Shown here: positions 34,253 through 42,560 of the stretch, piece after piece
How positions within the stretch are numbered: the first letter of the stretch is position 1
How the letters are laid out: the number at the start of each line of letters is the position of its first letter
Assembly: GCA_949066965.1 (NCBI GenBank)
Contig: CARTDA010000001.1
Coordinates: 170,687 to 234,686, forward strand
Origin: COE1 sp949066965
GTDB lineage: Bacteria; Bacillota; Clostridia; Lachnospirales; Lachnospiraceae
Direction: 5' to 3'
DNA: 64,000 nt
Notes under the pieces: generated by a model
Told to the model about the DNA's origin: nothing
Seen by the model: the letters and a program-made list of their open reading frames with translations, nothing else
Databases searched by the model: none
Made by a program: the position numbers and the translations under genes

Positions 34253-34286
34253 ATTACTTGGCAATTTTTTGGAAGGGAGGTTTTTT

Positions 34287-34631
34287 ATGAGCAGCATCAG
34301 CAGCGATATCATACGCGGGTACAATGACACGATGATTCTGTACCTGCTGTGGGATGCGCCTTCGTATGGGTATGAGATTTCAAAAAGAATCCGGAGTCTG
34401 TCAGACGAAAAGTATCTGATTAAGGAGACGACGCTCTATTCTGCCTTTACACGGCTGGAAAAAAATGGGTTTGTCGAATCGTTTTCGGAGAATGCCACCA
34501 TCAGCGGAAAGCGCAGGACATACTATAGAATTACGGACAAGGGCAGGCAGTATTACCGTGAGAAATGTGCGGAGTGGACGTTGACCAAGGAAGTTGTGGA
34601 AAAATTTATCAAAGAGGATGGAGGGATATGA
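34287..34631 (+). CDS. PadR family transcriptional regulator
   Basis: A 114-residue winged-helix regulator: MILYLLWDAPSYGYEISKRI (the Y-G-YEI signature) and a KETTLYSAFTRLEKNGFVES recognition region, then a beta wing with GKRRTYYRITDKGR. It probably represses its own operon and responds to envelope stress or drugs. ATG 34287 with AGGGAGG 6 nt upstream. The next gene starts 5 bp after its stop. The pair PadR plus HAAS-domain protein is a recurrent Firmicutes arrangement. Confidence 0.92.
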   Translation: MSSISSDIIRGYNDTMILYLLWDAPSYGYEISKRIRSLSDEKYLIKETTLYSAFTRLEKNGFVESFSENATISGKRRTYYRITDKGRQYYREKCAEWTLTKEVVEKFIKEDGGI

Positions 34632-34635
34632 GAGT

Positions 34636-35601
34636 ATGGAGACAATCAGGAATTATCTGGAAACAATGTTTGCAAGGCTTCCCATTACATTTGAGGTGCA
34701 GAAGGCAAAAAATGAGCTGGGACAGATGATGGAGGACAAATATACGGAGTTAATCAAGGACGGAAAGACGGAGAATGAAGCGGTCGGCATTGTGATTTCC
34801 GAGTTCGGCAACCTTGATGAACTGGCAGAGGAGCTCGGCATCAGCAGTTTTGTGATACAGGGAAATCAGAAGGCTGCTGCGGGCATTCGGAGCGTGACAC
34901 TCGCGGAGGTCAAGGATTACCTGCATGACAGGACGCGCGCTGCCTATACTGTGGCGCTCGGTGTGCTGTTATGCATTATCAGCTGCTGCGGTTATCTGCT
35001 GGATGTCAGCTGGAACTGGCGCGGCGCTGTCTATGCCACGTGTTTTATGTTTTTGATGATTGCGGCAGCGATCGGGTTGTTTATGTTTTCGGGGTTTGTC
35101 ATGGGAAAGTGGAAGTTCCTGAAGCAAAAGGGATGCAGTGTGGATTTTGCGACGGCAGAGTATGTCCATAACCGGCGGGAAAGCTTCCGGGTGACATTTG
35201 CAATGATGATTACGATTGGCGTCATTTTGTGCATCCTGAGCGTACTTCCGGTGGTAATCGTCACCAGCCTGTTTTCGTGGAGAAGCGGTCTGGGAGTGGT
35301 ATTGATGTTTGTGTTTATCGGAATCGGCGTCTTTCTGCTTGTGGCGGCTGGAAATATGAATGCAGGATTTTCGACAATTCTTTCATTGAATAAGAGCGAT
35401 ACGATGGGCGGCAGCTTTGTCCCTTCACAGAAACAGGTTCGTTATAATAATAACATGATATCACAGCTTATGTCCGTCTACTGGCCGACCGTGACCTGCA
35501 TCTACCTGTGCTGGAGCTTTCTGAGCTTTGACTGGCACATCACATGGATTGTGTGGGTGATTGCCGCCGTGGTGCAGCAGTTAATCCGTGCGATTTGGTA
35601 G
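34636..35601 (+). CDS. HAAS/DUF1700-type membrane protein
   Basis: A 321-residue protein whose N-terminal 75 residues form the helical HAAS/DUF1700-like domain (METIRNYLE...SEFGNLDELAEELG), found next to PadR regulators. Residues 95-321 hold about six membrane helices. It is thought to couple a membrane signal to the PadR repressor, but the mechanism is not established. The GGAGGG before it overlaps the padR 3' end. The ATG at 34618 is an alternative start inside padR. Confidence 0.8.
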   Translation: METIRNYLETMFARLPITFEVQKAKNELGQMMEDKYTELIKDGKTENEAVGIVISEFGNLDELAEELGISSFVIQGNQKAAAGIRSVTLAEVKDYLHDRTRAAYTVALGVLLCIISCCGYLLDVSWNWRGAVYATCFMFLMIAAAIGLFMFSGFVMGKWKFLKQKGCSVDFATAEYVHNRRESFRVTFAMMITIGVILCILSVLPVVIVTSLFSWRSGLGVVLMFVFIGIGVFLLVAAGNMNAGFSTILSLNKSDTMGGSFVPSQKQVRYNNNMISQLMSVYWPTVTCIYLCWSFLSFDWHITWIVWVIAAVVQQLIRAIW

Positions 35602-35645
35602 TGTAAACGGAGAAATGAAACAGGATTCAGTTTTAGGAGGAAAAT

Positions 35646-36470
35646 ATGAGTATGAAGAAAAGTATATGGATGACAGGACTGACAATCATTACGGTCTGCT
35701 GTGTAGTCGGCGGCACCTTTCACTATTATGGCATCTTTGGTTTCCGGGATGGTTTTCGGTTCGGGGCAGGCAGGATGGCGAGTGCAGATTCTGATTTGGA
35801 TGCCTTTGATGCCATTCGTGTGGATGCGGATACAATGGATTTGACGATTGAAACAGGGGAGCGCTTTTTCCTCAGCAGCCAGTATACAGACACGCTGAAG
35901 CTGGAGTATGAGGTGAAGGATGGAACGCTCAGCGTCAAGGAGAGAACCCCGAAAAGGGCATTGTGGGGAGGCTTGAGAAGTGAGCAGTGCAGCATGACGC
36001 TGACCATTCCGGAAGGGACAGAATTGAACTTTATGGATATCAAGATTGCGATGGGAAATATCAGTGCAGAGAAAATCACGTCAAAAGACTGTGACGCGCT
36101 GACAAATATGGGGAACTGCATCTTCAAAAAGTGCAGCTTTGACGAGGCGGACATTGACACGAACATGGGCGAGATTACAATAAAAGACACCTATCTCGGG
36201 GAGGCTGAGGTCGACAATGATATGGGTGCAATCAAGGTTGAAGACTGTACCTTTCAGAATTTGGATGTAGATAACGCAATGGGGGACACCGTGATTGATG
36301 CGGATCAGAACCTGGATGATTATCAGATAGGGCTGGAAGCAGGAATGGGCGAGGTGCGGGTGAACGGCCAGGGTGAGGGCACGAAGTACCGTCAGTCAGG
36401 CAGTGCCGGAAAGCTCGAAGCCAGCACCAGCATGGGAAGTGTGCGGCTCAGCTATAGAAATGAAGAATAA
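35646..36470 (+). CDS. DUF4097 beta-strand repeat protein, membrane anchored
   Basis: A 274-residue protein with one N-terminal membrane segment (about 7-27) and an extracytoplasmic right-handed beta-helix-like DUF4097 domain. Repeated short strands containing NMG, DMGA, AMGD and GMGEV turns recur about every 18-22 residues from 135 to 265. The family is called putative adhesin, but its role in PadR/HAAS operons is probably envelope stress sensing or protection (as for LiaG-type proteins). GGAGG precedes the ATG. It is third in the operon. Confidence 0.85.
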   Translation: MSMKKSIWMTGLTIITVCCVVGGTFHYYGIFGFRDGFRFGAGRMASADSDLDAFDAIRVDADTMDLTIETGERFFLSSQYTDTLKLEYEVKDGTLSVKERTPKRALWGGLRSEQCSMTLTIPEGTELNFMDIKIAMGNISAEKITSKDCDALTNMGNCIFKKCSFDEADIDTNMGEITIKDTYLGEAEVDNDMGAIKVEDCTFQNLDVDNAMGDTVIDADQNLDDYQIGLEAGMGEVRVNGQGEGTKYRQSGSAGKLEASTSMGSVRLSYRNEE

Positions 36471-36535
36471 AAGATGGATTTTTGGTGTGCACTGTGGTAG
36501 AATAAGGAACATATCAGTATGGTGATAGAAAAAAA

Positions 36536-36585
36536 GTAACAGTTTGGCCCAGGACTGTACAGGAAGCCAAAGGTTGAACTGTTCC
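36536..36585. repeat. dispersed inverted repeat, family A, copy 3 (diverged short form)
   Basis: GTAACAGTTTGGCC and GGTTGAACTGTTCC bound a 50-bp element that shares CCAGGACT and ACAGGAAGCC with copy 1. It sits 21 bp before the first ATPase gene. Confidence 0.6.
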
Positions 36586-36605
36586 AGGAAAAATGAAAGG
36601 GACAG

Positions 36606-37418
36606 ATGGACAATATATTGTTAAAGGTCGAAAATCTGAATATCGAGTTTCATGACCACGATGCACCGGAACGTGTTGTAAATCATCTGGACATAGAGCT
36701 GGAACAGGGGGGCATCCTTGGGATTGTCGGAGAATCCGGATCGGGAAAGTCCATGACGGCGATGGCGGTCGCAGGGCTTTTGCGCCGTCATGACATGACA
36801 GCGGAGGGGAAAATTTTATTTGAAGGAAAAGAGCTTCTCCATGCGAGCCGTAAGACGCTCCGGCAGATTCAGGGAAATGACATCGGCATTGTATTCCAGG
36901 AGCCTATGACATCGCTGAATCCGGTCAGGCGCATCGGCTGGCAGGTGGAGGAAAGCCTTCGCATACACAGACCGGAAATGGGAAAAGAGGAGCGCCGCCA
37001 GTGTGCGGTGGAAGCACTCTCACAGGTAGAGCTTGTAAATCCACAGCTTGTCTATAATAAATATCCGCATGAACTTTCCGGTGGCATGCGTCAGCGCGTA
37101 ATGATTGCCTCGGCGATAATCTGTGAGCCAAAACTTCTTATAGCAGATGAGCCGACTACAGCGCTCGATGTGACCATACAGCTACAGATTGTAAAGCTTT
37201 TGCAGCGGCTGAACAAAGAGAAAAATATGGCGATCCTTTTTATCTCGCACGACCTAAGTCTGGTGAAACGCCTCTGCGAAAGGGTTGTCGTGATGCATGA
37301 TGGCAGCATGGTGGAGACTGGCAGGACAGAGGAAATATTTCGCAATCCAAAGGAGGGCTACACAAGGGAGCTTGTCAAAGCCATTCCGAAACTGGAAAAA
37401 TTAAAGGACATTGAATGA
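36606..37418 (+). CDS. ABC importer ATPase 1 (DppD/NikD-like)
   Basis: A 270-residue nucleotide-binding subunit: Walker A GESGSGKS, Q-loop VFQEPMTSLNP, signature LSGGMRQRV, Walker B LLIADEPTTALD and H-loop ISHDL. It energises the peptide/nickel-type importer, most likely with the permeases at 32293-34057. It lacks the long C-terminal oligo-HPY extension of OppD/DppD (about 330 residues), making it NikD-sized. Its stop overlaps the next start (ATGA). No promoter is evident beyond the family A repeat just upstream. Confidence 0.92.
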   Translation: MDNILLKVENLNIEFHDHDAPERVVNHLDIELEQGGILGIVGESGSGKSMTAMAVAGLLRRHDMTAEGKILFEGKELLHASRKTLRQIQGNDIGIVFQEPMTSLNPVRRIGWQVEESLRIHRPEMGKEERRQCAVEALSQVELVNPQLVYNKYPHELSGGMRQRVMIASAIICEPKLLIADEPTTALDVTIQLQIVKLLQRLNKEKNMAILFISHDLSLVKRLCERVVVMHDGSMVETGRTEEIFRNPKEGYTRELVKAIPKLEKLKDIE

Positions 37419-38179
37419 TGGAAAATATTCTAAGTGTGAGTCATTTGAATGTATATTATGAGAACAGGGAAAATCTGTTGAAGCGCTTTCGTGCAAGGTC
37501 TCAAAAAAAGCTGCAGCATGTGCTGAAGGATGTAAGCTTTGAGATGAAAAGAGGAGAGATACTGGGGCTTGTCGGCGAGAGCGGCTGCGGCAAAACATCG
37601 CTTGCAAAGGCAATTCTTGGGATGCAGAGACAATACGAAGGCGAGGTGGCGCTGGGCTGCCCGAATCCGCAGATGGTATTCCAGGATCCGTACAATTCAC
37701 TGAATCCTGCAAAGAAAATCGGCTGGATACTTGAGGAACCGCTTCGCATGAAGCCCCATTTGACAAGGGAGGAGCGTGTAAGGCGTGCCGACGAAATGCT
37801 TGTGCGTGTGGGACTTGATGCAAAGCTGAAGGAACATTATCCCACAGAACTTTCCGGTGGGCAACGGCAGCGCATCGCAATTGCGGCAGCGCTTTTGTGC
37901 GACACGGATTTCCTGATTGCTGATGAGCCCGTGTCGGCGCTTGACGTGACCATACAGGCTCAGATTATCAGGCTTTTGTTAAGGCTGCACAGGGAGCTTG
38001 GCATTTCCATGCTTTTCATTTCACACGATTTACGTGTTGTGTACCAGATGTGTGACAGGGTGCTGATTATGAAAAACGGCGAGATACTGGAACAGGGAAA
38101 CGTGCAGGACATTTACGGCAGTCCCAAAACAGACTATACGAAGCTTTTGCTTGAGGCGGCGGGCATTCATACGCACTGA
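37415..38179 (+). CDS. ABC importer ATPase 2 (DppF/NikE-like)
   Basis: A 254-residue nucleotide-binding subunit with Walker A GESGCGKTS, Q-loop VFQDPYNSLNP, signature LSGGQRQRI, Walker B FLIADEPVSALD and H-loop ISHDL. It pairs with ATPase 1 as the second half of the heterodimer. It is translationally coupled through a 4-bp overlap. Length is at the short end of the family, again closer to NikE. A second ATG directly follows the first. Confidence 0.92.
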   Translation: MMENILSVSHLNVYYENRENLLKRFRARSQKKLQHVLKDVSFEMKRGEILGLVGESGCGKTSLAKAILGMQRQYEGEVALGCPNPQMVFQDPYNSLNPAKKIGWILEEPLRMKPHLTREERVRRADEMLVRVGLDAKLKEHYPTELSGGQRQRIAIAAALLCDTDFLIADEPVSALDVTIQAQIIRLLLRLHRELGISMLFISHDLRVVYQMCDRVLIMKNGEILEQGNVQDIYGSPKTDYTKLLLEAAGIHTH

Positions 38180-38216
38180 CCGCCAGTATAAAATGTCAAA
38201 CGGAGGGGAAATTTTG

Positions 38217-38732
38217 ATGTTTCGATGCTTTTATCCAAAGGAATATTTGGATTCGACGTACCTGATTGATTTTGAAAAAAAGTACGAACAGGGATATAGG
38301 GGCATTATATTTGATATTGACAACACGCTTGTTCCGCATGGGCTTCCGGCAGACGAGCGTGCGATTGCGTTATTTCGGCGGTTAAAAAGTATCGGCTACA
38401 AAACCACAATGCTCTCCAATAACAAGGAGCCGCGGGTGAAAATGTTCTGTGATGCCGTCGGGGAACCATATATTTACAAGGCAGGGAAGCCAAATCCTGA
38501 GAATTACAGGGTGGCGATGCAGAGAATGGGAACAAATGAGAAAAATACCCTTTTTGTCGGCGACCAGATTTTTACCGATGTGTGGGGGGCAAACAAGGCA
38601 GGTATTTATGCAATACTTGTCAAACCGATTCATCCAAAGGAAGAAATACAGATTGTGCTGAAGCGGTATCTGGAGAGGATCGTTCTGTGCTGCTATCTTC
38701 GGGAAAAAGGAACAAGCGGGGGAAAAGGATGA
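38217..38732 (+). CDS. YqeG family HAD IIIA phosphatase
   Basis: A 171-residue HAD-superfamily protein with the nucleophile motif FDIDNTLVPH (about 26-35), the motif II SNN segment, and GDQIFTDVWGANKAG (motif IV). YqeG proteins are phosphatases of uncertain substrate, possibly phosphatidylglycerophosphate-type, often placed near aroE in Firmicutes as here. ATG 38217 with GGAGGGG 8 nt upstream. The stop overlaps aroE by 4 bp. Confidence 0.9.
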   Translation: MFRCFYPKEYLDSTYLIDFEKKYEQGYRGIIFDIDNTLVPHGLPADERAIALFRRLKSIGYKTTMLSNNKEPRVKMFCDAVGEPYIYKAGKPNPENYRVAMQRMGTNEKNTLFVGDQIFTDVWGANKAGIYAILVKPIHPKEEIQIVLKRYLERIVLCCYLREKGTSGGKG

Positions 38733-39610
38733 TGGAAATAGATGGAAAGACAAGGACATGCGGGTTAATTGGCAACCCGGTTGAACATACCCAGTCTCCG
38801 GTGATACACAATACGCTTGCGCAGGAGATGGGAATAAATATGACATATGTGCCGTTTTTTGTGGACGGCGGGCAGCTGGAAGCAGCCGTGAAGGGCGCTT
38901 TTGGACTGAATTTACTGGGAATGAATGTCACGGTGCCTTACAAAAATGATGTGATTGCATATCTGGATGACATTGACAGCCTTGCGGAAAAAATCGGGGC
39001 GGTCAATACACTGGTGCGCACAGACAAAGGCTATAAGGGGTACAATACAGATATTACGGGGCTTTTGCGCGCCATGAAAAGTGATGGTGTGTCAATAAAG
39101 GATGAGGATGTCATTATACTTGGCGCTGGCGGCGTAGGGCGCGCCGTTACATATATGTGTGCCGCAAACGGGGCACGCAGTGCATATCTTCTGAATAGAA
39201 ATGCCACAAAAGCCGGGGCTGTGGCTGCGGAGGTAAACAGGGGGCTTGGAACCGACATTGTAGTGCCGATGGCGCTTTCTGATTACAGGAAACTATTAAC
39301 CGGACTGGAAAACCGGTATGTTGTCATACAGTGTACAAGCGTAGGCCTTGCGCCTGCAACAGACAATGCAGTTATTGAGGACAGTGACTTTTACCACTAT
39401 GTAAAATATGGGTATGACCTTATTTATTCGCCATGGGAAACAAAATTTATGGGGCTCGTAAGGGCAAATGGCGGCATGGCATACAATGGGCTGAAAATGC
39501 TTTTGTATCAGGGGATTGATGCGTTTGAGCTGTGGAATGGCTGCAAGGTGCCAGATGAGTGTGCGGGCAGGGTATATAAAAAGCTGTGCGGGAAGCTTGG
39601 ACAGGAGTGA
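38729..39610 (+). CDS. aroE: shikimate dehydrogenase
   Basis: A 293-residue enzyme reducing 3-dehydroshikimate to shikimate with NADPH. N-terminal substrate site GLIGNPVEHTQSP (Ser pair region), NVTVPYKND with the catalytic Lys, and Rossmann GAGGVGRAVTY. The ATG at 38729 overlaps the yqeG stop; the frame is open further upstream but is not coding there. It is followed at 3 bp by aroK, so dehydrogenase and kinase of the shikimate pathway are translated together. Confidence 0.95.
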   Translation: MMEIDGKTRTCGLIGNPVEHTQSPVIHNTLAQEMGINMTYVPFFVDGGQLEAAVKGAFGLNLLGMNVTVPYKNDVIAYLDDIDSLAEKIGAVNTLVRTDKGYKGYNTDITGLLRAMKSDGVSIKDEDVIILGAGGVGRAVTYMCAANGARSAYLLNRNATKAGAVAAEVNRGLGTDIVVPMALSDYRKLLTGLENRYVVIQCTSVGLAPATDNAVIEDSDFYHYVKYGYDLIYSPWETKFMGLVRANGGMAYNGLKMLLYQGIDAFELWNGCKVPDECAGRVYKKLCGKLGQE

Positions 39611-39613
39611 CAG

Positions 39614-40129
39614 ATGGAAAATATTATACTGACAGGTTATATGGGCTGTGGAAAGACGACTGTTGGGAAGCATGTTGCAAAGCGTCTGGGATATACCTTT
39701 GTTGATACCGACGAGATGATTGTGGAGCAGCAGCACCGGAGCATCAATGAAATATTTGCAGATGACGGCGAGACGGCATTTCGTGTGATGGAGACAGAAC
39801 TGTTAAAGCAGATGATAGACGCGAAAAGAGACCATATGGTGGTTGCAACAGGGGGCGGAATGCCCATTCGGGAAGAAAACAGACGGCTATTGGCAGTGCT
39901 TGGCAGGGTAGTATACCTGAAAGCAGATCCGGAAACGATTTATGGCAGAGTGAAAGAAGACACGGCAAGACCACTTTTGCAGTGCGAGAATCCGATGAAA
40001 CGGATTGAGGAAATGCTTGCCATCAGGGAGCCATTGTATGAGGCGGGAGCTGCTGTCATTGTGGATGTGGACGGACTTAGACAGGCAGAGACAGCCAGTG
40101 AAATCATAGAGAGATGCGGGCTGAAATGA
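39614..40129 (+). CDS. aroK: shikimate kinase
   Basis: A 171-residue NMP-kinase fold enzyme phosphorylating shikimate. Walker A GYMGCGKTT (8-16), DTDEMI for Mg/shikimate binding (about 33-38), GGGMP, and a lid Arg segment near ARPLL. It lies 3 bp after aroE and 49 bp before aroQ in one operon. Confidence 0.96.
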   Translation: MENIILTGYMGCGKTTVGKHVAKRLGYTFVDTDEMIVEQQHRSINEIFADDGETAFRVMETELLKQMIDAKRDHMVVATGGGMPIREENRRLLAVLGRVVYLKADPETIYGRVKEDTARPLLQCENPMKRIEEMLAIREPLYEAGAAVIVDVDGLRQAETASEIIERCGLK

Positions 40130-40178
40130 GCTTGCAAAAATAAAAGGCAGTACAAAACCGGAAAGGATATATCGAAAA

Positions 40179-40616
40179 ATGAAACTTTTAGTAATTAACG
40201 GACCCAACCTGAATTTCCTTGGAATCAGGGAGAAGGGGATATATGGAACACAGGACTACAATTTCCTCCTTAATATGATACAGAACAAGGCAGAAGAGAC
40301 AGGATGCGAGATTGAATGCTTTCAGTCCAACCACGAGGGTGCAATCATAGACAGGATACAGGAGTCCTATTTTGACGGCACGGAGGGCATTGTCATCAAT
40401 CCTGGTGCATACACGCATTATTCCTATGCGATACGGGACGCGCTGGCAAGCATTACGGTTCCCAAGGTGGAAATCCACATTTCAGACATTATGCAGAGGG
40501 AGAAGTTCCGGCACGTTTCTGTCACAAGGGAGGTGTGTGACCACCAGATTTACGGACAGGGGCTGGATGGATATTTGATGGCGGTTGACTTTATTCTTGC
40601 GAAATGTAAAAAATAA
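40179..40616 (+). CDS. aroQ: type II 3-dehydroquinate dehydratase
   Basis: A 145-residue dodecameric-type dehydroquinase. The GPNLNFLGIREKGIYG start carries the catalytic loop Arg/Tyr, QSNHEG is conserved, INPGAYTHYSYAIRDAL holds catalytic residues, and VEIHISD binds substrate. It makes 3-dehydroshikimate, upstream of aroE. A short AT-rich gap with AAAGGAT precedes the start. The aroQ-efp order is common in Firmicutes. Confidence 0.96.
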   Translation: MKLLVINGPNLNFLGIREKGIYGTQDYNFLLNMIQNKAEETGCEIECFQSNHEGAIIDRIQESYFDGTEGIVINPGAYTHYSYAIRDALASITVPKVEIHISDIMQREKFRHVSVTREVCDHQIYGQGLDGYLMAVDFILAKCKK

Positions 40617-40619
40617 TAG

Positions 40620-40648
40620 TTGAAATATTGCTCATTTTGTTATAAAAT
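40620..40648 (+). promoter_or_regulatory. probable efp promoter
   Basis: TTGAAA (40620-40625), a 17-bp spacer and TAAAAT (40643-40648), just after the aroQ stop. Confidence 0.5.
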
Positions 40649-40698
40649 GGTTAACGGATTGTAAACGTGAAAAGTGAATATTAGGAGGAATAGTTTTT

Positions 40699-41256
40699 AT
40701 GATATCAGCAGGAGATTTCAGAAATGGTATTACGATAGAGTATGAAAACAGCATCTATCAGATTATCGAATTCCAGCATGTGAAGCCAGGTAAGGGAGCG
40801 GCTTTTGTCAGGACAAAGCTCAAGAATATTATCAGTGGCGGTGTTGTGGAGAAGACATTCAGGCCGACAGAAAAATGCCCGCAGGCACGTATTGACAGAA
40901 AAGAGATGCAGTATTTGTATCAGGATGGCGATTTATTTTATTTTATGGATACAGAGAACTATGAGCAGATCGGGCTTAATGCGGACAAGGTAGGCGATGC
41001 GCTTAAGTTTGTGAAAGAGAATGAAATGGTTAAGGTATGCTCTCACAATGGCAATGTATTTGCAATTGAACCGCCCCTGTTTGTGGAGCTTGTCATCACG
41101 GACACGGAGCCGGGCTTCAAGGGAGACACAGCCACAGGTGCGACAAAGCCGGCTACGGTCGAGACGGGTGCTACCGTCTATGTCCCTCTGTTTGTCGAGA
41201 CAAACGACGTCATCAAGATTGACACAAGGACTGGCGAATATCTGTCAAGGGTTTAA
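40699..41256 (+). CDS. efp: elongation factor P
   Basis: A 185-residue three-domain translation factor that rescues ribosomes stalled at proline runs. KOW-like domain I carries the loop KPGKGAAFV with Lys32, the position that is modified in many species. Domains II and III are complete, ending in the DTRTGEYLSRV C-terminal signature. ATG with AGGAGGAA about 8 nt upstream. No modification enzyme gene is adjacent. Confidence 0.97.
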   Translation: MISAGDFRNGITIEYENSIYQIIEFQHVKPGKGAAFVRTKLKNIISGGVVEKTFRPTEKCPQARIDRKEMQYLYQDGDLFYFMDTENYEQIGLNADKVGDALKFVKENEMVKVCSHNGNVFAIEPPLFVELVITDTEPGFKGDTATGATKPATVETGATVYVPLFVETNDVIKIDTRTGEYLSRV

Positions 41257-41285
41257 TGGATAATTGATATCAGGATAGGAAGACA

Positions 41286-41414
41286 ATGAGAAATGATTTT
41301 ATTTTTTATGTAAAATATTTCTTGTTGTCTTTTTTGCTTGTCTGCACGATGTGCGGCGGACAGGAGGAGAATGTTATCTTTGGTATGTGTGAAAAGACAG
41401 CAGGGAAGGGATGA
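41286..41414 (+). CDS. possible small membrane peptide
   Basis: A 42-codon open frame with ATG preceded by AGGA. Residues 7-20 form a hydrophobic helix (FYVKYFLLSFLLVC) followed by a Cys-rich, polar tail. It fills the gap between efp and the DUF5688-like gene. It could be a small lipoprotein-like or membrane peptide, or chance; no family is recognised. Confidence 0.3.
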   Translation: MRNDFIFYVKYFLLSFLLVCTMCGGQEENVIFGMCEKTAGKG

Positions 41415-41443
41415 AAAGATGAGGAAAAAGGAGTAGAAAATTA

Positions 41444-42361
41444 ATGGAATTTACAAGTTTTACAACACTGGTAAGGGAAGAAGTCGAGAAAAGAGCAGGG
41501 GAAAGCTACAAGGTCAGGATTAATGACGTCAGAAAGAATAACGGGGTCATCCTGCGGGGACTCACGGTAATGCAGGACGACAGCAATATTTCCCCCACGA
41601 TCTATCTCAATAACTATTATGAAGCATATGAAAACGGCGAGGCAACTTTGGTCAATGTAGTAAATGACGTGATGGATACTTACTACAGAAACAAGGTCAA
41701 CCAGAGCGTGGACATGAGATACTTTATGAATTATGCCTGCGTCAAGGAACACATTGTTTACAAGCTGGTCAATACGGAGAAAAACAAGGAATTGCTCGAG
41801 GACATACCACATGTGGAATTTCTTGACCTGTCAGTTGTTTTTCAGTGCCTGGTGGCAAAGGAGTGCTTTGGTACAGCATCTATACTGATTCACAATGCGC
41901 ACATAAAGCTGTGGGATATACCGGTTATGGAGCTTTTTCGGGCGGCTAAGGATAACACTCAGAGAATTCTGGGGTATGAGATTAAGGGAATAAATGATGC
42001 CATATATGAAATCATGCAGGAAGATGAGCAGGAGGGTTTTTGTTTTGATGGCTGCATAGCGGAATTTGCGGACAGTGTCCCGATGTATGTCCTTAGCAAT
42101 AAAAGCAGGGTGGAGGGGGCAGCCTGCATGATCTATCCCGATTTGATAAAGGATTTTGCGGAGGCGCTGGGCAGCAGCCTGTATATTATTCCGTCGTCCA
42201 TACATGAACTGCTGCTGCTTCCTGTCACAAATGCCAATGAAAGCCAGGACATAAAGAACATGATACGGGAAATTAATGATACGCAGGTAAAGATGGAGGA
42301 GATATTGTCATATTCCCTGTATTTATTTGACAAAGAAAAAGAGAAAATTGTCAGATTGTAG
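41444..42361 (+). CDS. DUF5688 family protein
   Basis: A 305-residue cytoplasmic protein that resembles the Lachnospiraceae/clostridial DUF5688 family: an N-terminal ISPTIYLNNYYEAYENGE segment, a central domain, and a C-terminal part with SSIHELLLLP. It has no visible catalytic motif, signal peptide or membrane helix. A weak GGAG-rich site precedes the ATG. These genes often occur in multiple copies in gut Lachnospiraceae, where the function is unknown. Confidence 0.65.
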   Translation: MEFTSFTTLVREEVEKRAGESYKVRINDVRKNNGVILRGLTVMQDDSNISPTIYLNNYYEAYENGEATLVNVVNDVMDTYYRNKVNQSVDMRYFMNYACVKEHIVYKLVNTEKNKELLEDIPHVEFLDLSVVFQCLVAKECFGTASILIHNAHIKLWDIPVMELFRAAKDNTQRILGYEIKGINDAIYEIMQEDEQEGFCFDGCIAEFADSVPMYVLSNKSRVEGAACMIYPDLIKDFAEALGSSLYIIPSSIHELLLLPVTNANESQDIKNMIREINDTQVKMEEILSYSLYLFDKEKEKIVRL

Positions 42362-42444
42362 GACACATGGTATCTGCCTGTAACCTATCAATAGAGAATA
42401 ATTGGAAAAAAAGGTAAATTTTTTAAAAATTCCTTGATAAATTA

Positions 42445-42473
42445 TTGACAATTACCTATATTATGTTTATCAT
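42445..42473 (+). promoter_or_regulatory. ppdK promoter
   Basis: TTGACA (42445-42450), a 17-bp spacer and TATCAT (42468-42473). The 80-nt leader contains CATCGG/CCGATG, which can pair. Confidence 0.75.
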
Positions 42474-42560
42474 TTATACATACAATGTGCCATTGGCATC
42501 GGATTTTTCGGATGACAGGGGCACCGATGTAAAGTAACCAATCAGTAAAGGAGAAAAACA

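Noticed and set aside
34090..34290. 66-codon frame across the padR leader
   Set aside because: It runs through the 15-bp repeats and the ribosome binding site of padR; the repeats explain the open frame.
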